Assembly (NCBI GenBank): GCA_947003675.1
Contig: CAMQPJ010000029.1
Location: 1 to 9,779, forward strand
DNA length: 9,779 nt
Source of the DNA: an uncultured Collinsella sp.
Lineage (GTDB): Bacteria; Actinomycetota; Coriobacteriia; Coriobacteriales; Coriobacteriaceae
Direction: 5' to 3'
The notes below the pieces were generated by a model, which had not been told where the DNA came from, did not search any database, and saw only the letters and a list, made by a program, of their open reading frames with translations. Each line of letters begins with the position of its first letter. Within the stretch, counting starts at the first letter, position 1. Made by a program: the position numbers and the translations under genes. Below, piece after piece: positions 5,665 through 9,779 of the stretch.

Positions 5665-6174
5665 CTAGTCGTGGGCATGGTTGGTGATGGGACCGACGTG
5701 GACCAACTTGGGGTCCTCGCCGCGCTCGAGCGCCAGATCGCGCAGGATGGCATCCTCGCGGGCCTCCATGACCTCGGCCTCGTCGTCCTCGATGTGGTCA
5801 TAGCCCAGCAGGTGCAGCATGCCGTGCACGAGCATCAACCGGCACTCGTCGGCGGGACTGTTGCCAAAACCGGGAGCCTGACGGGCGATGACCTGCGGGG
5901 CCAAGATAATATCGCCGAGCTCGATCGTCTCGTCGGCGGGAATATCCTCGTCAAAGGCAGAGTCGCACTCAAACGAGAGCACATCGGTGGTGCGGTCGAT
6001 ACCGCGCCACTCGTGGTTGAGCTCGTGCATCTCGTCCTCGTCGACATACGAAAGGGAAATCTCGACTTCACGCTCAACGCCCTCCGCCGCAAGCACAAAC
6101 GCGCAAATGTGCTCAACCTCCTGGGCGTCGAGCAGCGTATCGAGCTCGGCATCGTTGCTGATCAATACACTCAA
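5665..6174 (-). CDS. ybeY: Endoribonuclease YbeY
   Basis: Zinc-dependent single-strand endoribonuclease involved in 16S rRNA 3'-end maturation and ribosome quality control. The 169-residue protein has the diagnostic zinc motif HGMLHLLGYDH at 117-127 (ligands H117, H121 and H127) and the family block LNHEWRGIDRTTDVLSF at 52-68 with the conserved R57. Length is normal. The start is a TTG at 6174 preceded by a strong AAAGGAG (6180-6186, 5-nt spacing). That TTG overlaps the phoH stop by 4 nt (TTGA), indicating translational coupling; no ATG lies nearby in frame. Placement between phoH and dgkA/era is the standard neighbourhood, and YbeY and Era act at the same step, the 16S 3' end. Confidence 0.97.
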   Translation of the reverse strand: MSVLISNDAELDTLLDAQEVEHICAFVLAAEGVEREVEISLSYVDEDEMHELNHEWRGIDRTTDVLSFECDSAFDEDIPADETIELGDIILAPQVIARQAPGFGNSPADECRLMLVHGMLHLLGYDHIEDDEAEVMEAREDAILRDLALERGEDPKLVHVGPITNHAHD

Positions 6175-7157
6175 CGGGACTCCTTTCGGTCGCGCGAGCG
6201 CTGCTCACGCACGTCATCATACGCATCATAGGCCTCGACGATCCTGCCCACCAGGGCATGGCGCACCACATCGGCGCGCTCCAGGTGCGAAAATGCTACA
6301 TCGTCGACACGGCCCAGAATCTTCTCGACGTCGGCAAGACCTCCGCGACGACCCACCAGGTCGCGCTGGCTCAGATCGCCGGTAATCACAAACTTGGAGT
6401 TAAAACCCAAGCGCGTCAGGAACATCTTCATCTGCTCAGGCGTGGTGTTTTGTGCCTCGTCGAGTACCACGAAGGCGTCGCTCAGCGTTCGGCCGCGCAT
6501 GTAGGCAAGCGGGGCAATCTCGATCACGCCACGCTCCATGAGCTCGCCGGTACGCTCACGATCCATCATGTCAAACAGGGCATCGTAGAGCGGACGCATG
6601 TAAGGGTCGATCTTTTCCTCGAGGGTGCCGGGCAAAAAGCCCAAATTCTCCCCCGCCTCGACAACGGGCCGCGTAAGCACCAGACGACCCACCTCGTGGC
6701 GCTTGAGCGCGGCGACGGCGAGGGCCATGGCTAGATAGGTCTTACCGGTACCGGCGGGACCCAGGCCAAACGTGATGGTATGCGAGCGGATGGCGTCAAC
6801 ATAGCGCTTCTGGCCGAGCGTCTTGGGACGAATGACGCGGCCGCGATACGACAGCAGCACGTCATCGCGCAGCGACGAAGCGTCGTGCTCACCATCGCGC
6901 AGGACAGCCAAGCAACGCGAGACGTCGTCGGCAGACAGCGTGCGACCGGCAGCCGCCTCACGAAAAGCGTGTTCGAAAAAACGCGCCACGAGTTCTACCT
7001 CGTCCGGGTCGCCGCTCACGGCAATCTGGTCACCGCGCGCAACCACATGGGCGCGAACCAAGTCTTCGACCGCGCGAAGGACAGCGTCGCCGGCGCCCAA
7101 GACGCGCGAGGGGTCAATCCCCTCGGGAACGGTAAGTCTAATCTTCGAGGCTTCCAT
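6171..7157 (-). CDS. phoH: PhoH-like P-loop ATPase (YbeZ type)
   Basis: Cytoplasmic NTPase of the PhoH/YbeZ family, associated with RNA metabolism and functionally linked to its neighbour YbeY; the exact reaction is not settled. Numbering from the start chosen here (328 residues): Walker A GPAGTGKT at 133-140, a conserved LTRPVVEAGENLGFLPG at 161-177, Walker B VVLDEAQN at 230-237, and sensor-like ITGDLSQ at 258-264. An N-terminal KH-like region of about 100 residues precedes the ATPase core. An in-frame ATG 18 nt earlier (7175) has no Shine-Dalgarno; the ATG at 7157 has AGGGAGG (7161-7167), though only 3 nt away, so I prefer it. It overlaps the 3' end of mtaB by 20 nt and the start of ybeY by 4 nt, so all three should be co-translated. 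Confidence 0.95.
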   Translation of the reverse strand: MEASKIRLTVPEGIDPSRVLGAGDAVLRAVEDLVRAHVVARGDQIAVSGDPDEVELVARFFEHAFREAAAGRTLSADDVSRCLAVLRDGEHDASSLRDDVLLSYRGRVIRPKTLGQKRYVDAIRSHTITFGLGPAGTGKTYLAMALAVAALKRHEVGRLVLTRPVVEAGENLGFLPGTLEEKIDPYMRPLYDALFDMMDRERTGELMERGVIEIAPLAYMRGRTLSDAFVVLDEAQNTTPEQMKMFLTRLGFNSKFVITGDLSQRDLVGRRGGLADVEKILGRVDDVAFSHLERADVVRHALVGRIVEAYDAYDDVREQRSRDRKESR

Positions 7158-8430
7158 GGACCTCCCTGCGAGCATGGACTAAGCCGGAATCGTCGACTCC
7201 GATGATAGCAACATCGAGCAGGCACGGGGCCTTGAGCCCGCAGACATCGTCAAGACGGGCATGATGGAACGAGCCGAGCGTCAGGTTGTCGCCATACTCG
7301 AGCACCGCACGCTCGACCGTGCCCACGCGGCGGCGGGCATCGGCGATCGCAAGCTCCTGAGCGGCGGCACGCATGCGGCGGCTGCGTTCGGCCATAATCT
7401 CGGGCGGCACCTGATCGGGCATATCGGCCGCAAGCGTGCCGGGACGCTTGCTATAGCGGAAGACATGCATGCGCGAAAAGCCCACGCGACGGCACAACGC
7501 CAGCGACTCCTCGAACTCCTCGTCCGTTTCGCCGGGAAAGCCGACGATGACGTCACAAGAAAGAGACGCCTGCGGCAGATTGGCGCGAATCATGCGTACC
7601 GTGTCCTCAAAGGCCTCCGCACTATAGGGACGACCCATGCGATGCAGGGTCGCCGTACAGCCGGACTGCACGGGAAGATGCAAGAACGGCGCGATACGCT
7701 GCGGATAGCGCGCCATCACCTTGAGCAGGCGCTCGGAGATATCCATGGGCTCCACTGAGGAAATGCGCACGTGGGCAATCGTGGTGCGCTCCATAATGGC
7801 CTCGAGCAGCTCATCGATCTCCACGTGTTCGTCAGTCGCGCTCTTGCCGTCATAGGCGCCCAGGTTCACGCCAGTCAGCACCACCTCGGGCACACCGGCC
7901 TCCTGGGCCTCGCGCACCTGCTCGAGCACGGACTCGACGGGCACGGAGCGCTCAGGGCCGCGCGCCTTCCACACAATGCAATAAGTGCAGCGGTGATTGC
8001 AGCCGTCTTGGATCTTCACGCCCAGACGCGAGCGCCCCAGAGCATCGACCACATCGCTGTCGCTGCAAGCGGCCACACTATCGGATTCGACACCCAGCAC
8101 CTCGCAGACACGCTCGGCGACGTCGATTTTCGACGGCTCGGCAATGACGCGGTCCGAAAGCTCCAGCAGCTCTTCGGGATGCAAGTTGACGACGCAGCCG
8201 GTCACGACAACGTAGGGCTCACCTGGATATGACAGCGCATGACGGACGGCCTTACGGGTCTTGGCCTCGGCCTCGCCCGTCACGGCGCAGGTATTGATGA
8301 CAATCAGGTCGGCATCCAGGGGCTCCACCATCGCAAAGCCCTGGCGCATAAGATCGGCAGTGATACGGTCGGACTCAACCCGGTTGACACGGCAGCCAAG
8401 GTTGACGACGGAAATATGGGGTGCGAGCAA
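7138..8430 (-). CDS. mtaB: tRNA t6A37 methylthiotransferase MtaB
   Basis: Radical-SAM methylthiotransferase that converts t6A37 to ms2t6A37 in tRNAs reading ANN codons. The N-terminal UPF0004 domain supplies the auxiliary [4Fe-4S] ligands C13 (NLGCRVN), C48 (NTCAV) and C79 (VTGC). The radical-SAM cluster is C144-C148-C151 in GCNHRCTYCIVWKARG. A TRAM-like C-terminal segment follows from about 370. The 430 residues are normal for the family. MtaB is favoured over the relatives MiaB and RimO by the GCRVN N-terminal motif and the short NTCAVTGEAEAKTRKAVR block, but this rests on motif memory, not alignment. The start is a TTG at 8430 with AAGGAG 5 nt upstream, itself overlapping the dnaJ stop. 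In many bacteria prmA and rsmE lie between dnaJ and mtaB; here they are absent and the two genes abut. Confidence 0.93.
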   Translation of the reverse strand: MLAPHISVVNLGCRVNRVESDRITADLMRQGFAMVEPLDADLIVINTCAVTGEAEAKTRKAVRHALSYPGEPYVVVTGCVVNLHPEELLELSDRVIAEPSKIDVAERVCEVLGVESDSVAACSDSDVVDALGRSRLGVKIQDGCNHRCTYCIVWKARGPERSVPVESVLEQVREAQEAGVPEVVLTGVNLGAYDGKSATDEHVEIDELLEAIMERTTIAHVRISSVEPMDISERLLKVMARYPQRIAPFLHLPVQSGCTATLHRMGRPYSAEAFEDTVRMIRANLPQASLSCDVIVGFPGETDEEFEESLALCRRVGFSRMHVFRYSKRPGTLAADMPDQVPPEIMAERSRRMRAAAQELAIADARRRVGTVERAVLEYGDNLTLGSFHHARLDDVCGLKAPCLLDVAIIGVDDSGLVHARREVHGSLED

Positions 8431-8435
8431 GCGGG

Positions 8436-8441
8436 CTCCTT
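8436..8441 (-). promoter_or_regulatory. Shine-Dalgarno fixing the TTG start of mtaB
   Basis: AAGGAG lies 5 nt before the TTG at 8430 and shares bases with the TAA stop of dnaJ (8440-8442). No in-frame ATG lies nearby. This site supports the TTG and implies coupled translation of dnaJ and mtaB. Confidence 0.8.
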
Positions 8442-9588
8442 AATCGAGGATATCGTCGAGGGCGCTCTTGATACGATCGGTTACCGACTTCTTACCGGAA
8501 GCGACGTCATCGCCCATCTCGTCGGCAAAAGCGCGGAGCAGCTCGCGCTGCTCATTGGAAAGGTTCGTGGGAACGACCACGCGCAGCTGCACGACCAGAC
8601 GACCACGTGAGCCGCCACCGCCGATGCGCGGCATGCCAAAGTTGTTGACGCTGACGGTGTCGCCATACTGCGTGCCGGCAGGGACCGTAACCTTGACGAC
8701 CTCCTCGGGCATAATGCCCTCGACCTCGATCTCGCAGCCGAGCGCGGCCTGCGCGATGGAGATATCGCTCACCAGGTACAGGTCGTCGCCATTGCGCTTA
8801 AAGCGCTCGTGATCGGCGACACGCACGTTGACGATCAGGTCGCCCGAGGGCTCGCCACGAAGGCCGGCCTCGCCAAAGCCGCTCACGCGCAGCTGGCGAC
8901 CGGTCGAGACGCCGGAGGGAATATCGATGTCGATCTTTTCGTGCGAAGGCGTGCGGCCCTGACCGTCGCAAGTCTCGCAGGGATGGTCGATGACCGTGCC
9001 CTCGCCGTGGCAGTCGGGGCAGGGCGAAGAGGACTGGACCTGACCCAAAAACGAGCGCTGGACCGTGGTGACATAGCCCGTGCCGTGGCAGCGGCTGCAC
9101 TGCTTTTCGGTCGCACCGTCAGCCTTGCCCGTACCGTTGCAATCCTCGCAGGGAGCAAGGCGGTCATAGCTGATCGTCTTTTTGCAGCCAAGTGCAGCTT
9201 CCTCGAGCGTCACCGAAAGCGAGATGGCCATATCGCGACCGCGACGGCGCTCGCGACGGCTGCGGGCACCACCGCCGGCGCCGCCGCCAAAGAACGACGA
9301 GAACAGGTCGTCCATGCCCATGCCGCCAAAGATGTCGTTGATGTCGACATAGCCGGAGCCACCAGGGCCATCGGCAGTGCCAAAGCGATCGTAGTTGGCA
9401 CGCTTCTGCTCATCGGAAAGGACAGAATAGGCCTCGTTCAGCTCTTTGAACTTGGCCTCGGCCTCGGGGTCGTCCGAAACATCCGGGTGTACCGTACGGG
9501 CTTTCTTTAAAAACGCGCGCTTAATGGTCCGCGCGTCGGCGTCCTTATCGACGCCAAGTACCTCGTAGTAATCCCTATTTTCCGACAC
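8440..9588 (-). CDS. dnaJ: Chaperone protein DnaJ (type I Hsp40)
   Basis: Cochaperone that delivers unfolded clients to DnaK and stimulates its ATPase. From the GTG at 9588 the protein has 382 residues, normal for the family. The J domain (about 5-70) contains the essential HPD at 34-36. A Gly/Phe-rich linker rich in GG follows (about 73-108). The zinc domain has all four CxxCxGxG repeats (CEDCNGTG 147, CSRCHGTG 164, CPDCHGEG 190, CETCDGQG 204), then the client-binding C-terminal domain. The frame extends upstream to an ATG at 9654, but those 22 residues are not J-domain-like, whereas the GTG gives VSENRDYYEVLG and has GGAAGGA at 9596-9602, 7 nt away. It opens the operon; grpE, dnaK and hrcA are not in the window, and no CIRCE or HAIR heat-shock operator is visible in the short upstream gap. 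Confidence 0.97.
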   Translation of the reverse strand: MSENRDYYEVLGVDKDADARTIKRAFLKKARTVHPDVSDDPEAEAKFKELNEAYSVLSDEQKRANYDRFGTADGPGGSGYVDINDIFGGMGMDDLFSSFFGGGAGGGARSRRERRRGRDMAISLSVTLEEAALGCKKTISYDRLAPCEDCNGTGKADGATEKQCSRCHGTGYVTTVQRSFLGQVQSSSPCPDCHGEGTVIDHPCETCDGQGRTPSHEKIDIDIPSGVSTGRQLRVSGFGEAGLRGEPSGDLIVNVRVADHERFKRNGDDLYLVSDISIAQAALGCEIEVEGIMPEEVVKVTVPAGTQYGDTVSVNNFGMPRIGGGGSRGRLVVQLRVVVPTNLSNEQRELLRAFADEMGDDVASGKKSVTDRIKSALDDILD

Positions 9589-9595
9589 GACCGAA

Positions 9596-9602
9596 TCCTT
9601 CC
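9596..9602 (-). promoter_or_regulatory. Shine-Dalgarno fixing the GTG start of dnaJ
   Basis: GGAAGGA lies 7 nt before the GTG at 9588. The alternative ATG at 9654 has no such site, which decides the start in favour of 9588. Confidence 0.8.
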
Positions 9603-9627
9603 GACTTTCAATATTGTCACAGTGCGT

Positions 9628-9655
9628 CCTATACCCATGCAGGGCCGGCCGCAAA
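9628..9655 (-). promoter_or_regulatory. Weak promoter candidate upstream of dnaJ
   Basis: On the minus strand TTTGCG (9650-9655) and TATAGG (9628-9633) are 16 bp apart; the -10 matches 4 of 6 consensus positions and the -35 is poor. It would start transcription about 35 nt before the dnaJ GTG. The cluster could equally be read from further upstream. Confidence 0.22.
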
Positions 9656-9669
9656 CAGAGGGTTTGATG

Positions 9670-9779
9670 TTATTGCATCCCGTAGGGCGAAAGCATCGCG
9701 CGCTGCGAGCAGCTCGCAAACCACACCGACACGAGCGCGAACATGAAGCCGTTGGCAAAACCGTTGGCAAACTGCATCG
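9670..9779 (-). CDS. C-terminal end of an unidentified protein (partial)
   Basis: The last 35 or more codons of a minus-strand gene that enters from beyond the window; the stop TAA is at 9670-9672. I do not recognise the product. The visible part contains a short tandem FANGFANG and a hydrophobic stretch GFMFALVSVWFASC that could be a transmembrane segment near the C-terminus, then a polar end. Coding is supported by base use: 28 of the 34 codons after the edge ATG end in G or C, as in the neighbouring genes. It ends 81 nt before dnaJ on the same strand. An ATG sits right at the edge (9775-9777), so a very small protein starting there is also possible. It does not resemble the C-terminus of HrcA, the usual dnaJ neighbour. 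Confidence 0.45.
   Translation of the reverse strand, partial: MQFANGFANGFMFALVSVWFASCSQRAMLSPYGMQ

Noticed and set aside
9589..9654. An extended dnaJ start at the ATG at 9654
   Set aside because: It adds 22 residues that are not J-domain-like and lacks a Shine-Dalgarno; the GTG at 9588 fits the family and has one.

Overview
The window looks like core chromosome of a GC-rich actinobacterium, most likely a gut Coriobacteriia of the Collinsella type. That is inferred from protein style, strong G/C bias at third codon positions, gene order and use of TTG/GTG starts; no database was consulted. All supported genes lie on the minus strand, so transcription runs from high to low coordinates.

Reading with transcription: (1) 9670-9779 is the C-terminal end of an unidentified, probably membrane-associated protein. 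(2) 9588 down to 3430 is a tightly packed run dnaJ - mtaB - phoH - ybeY - dgkA - era - recO, with gaps of 9-15 nt or small overlaps and Shine-Dalgarno sites that often sit on the preceding stop codon. It is almost certainly one operon joining a protein-folding cochaperone, tRNA modification, rRNA maturation/ribosome assembly (YbeY, Era), lipid-carrier phosphorylation and recombinational repair. (3) rpsO follows after a 138-nt gap that folds into a plausible S15-type leader. (4) An intrinsic terminator and a hairpin-rich 150-nt leader separate rpsO from pnp, the usual bacterial rpsO-pnp pair. (5) pnp ends in a clear intrinsic terminator at about 562-592.

The remaining 560 bases (1-561) hold no convincing gene and contain the most interesting signal. 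Two 81-nt elements, at 190-270 (inverted) and 455-535 (direct), are 71/81 identical. Six of the ten differences form three compensated base-pair changes in the central stem, and the hairpin loop and internal-loop strands are unchanged. Both sit inside longer, sequence-divergent but self-complementary G/C-rich arms; in the first copy the arms form a perfect 32-bp inverted repeat. This is the pattern of a conserved structured RNA or a hairpin-type dispersed element, not of a gene.
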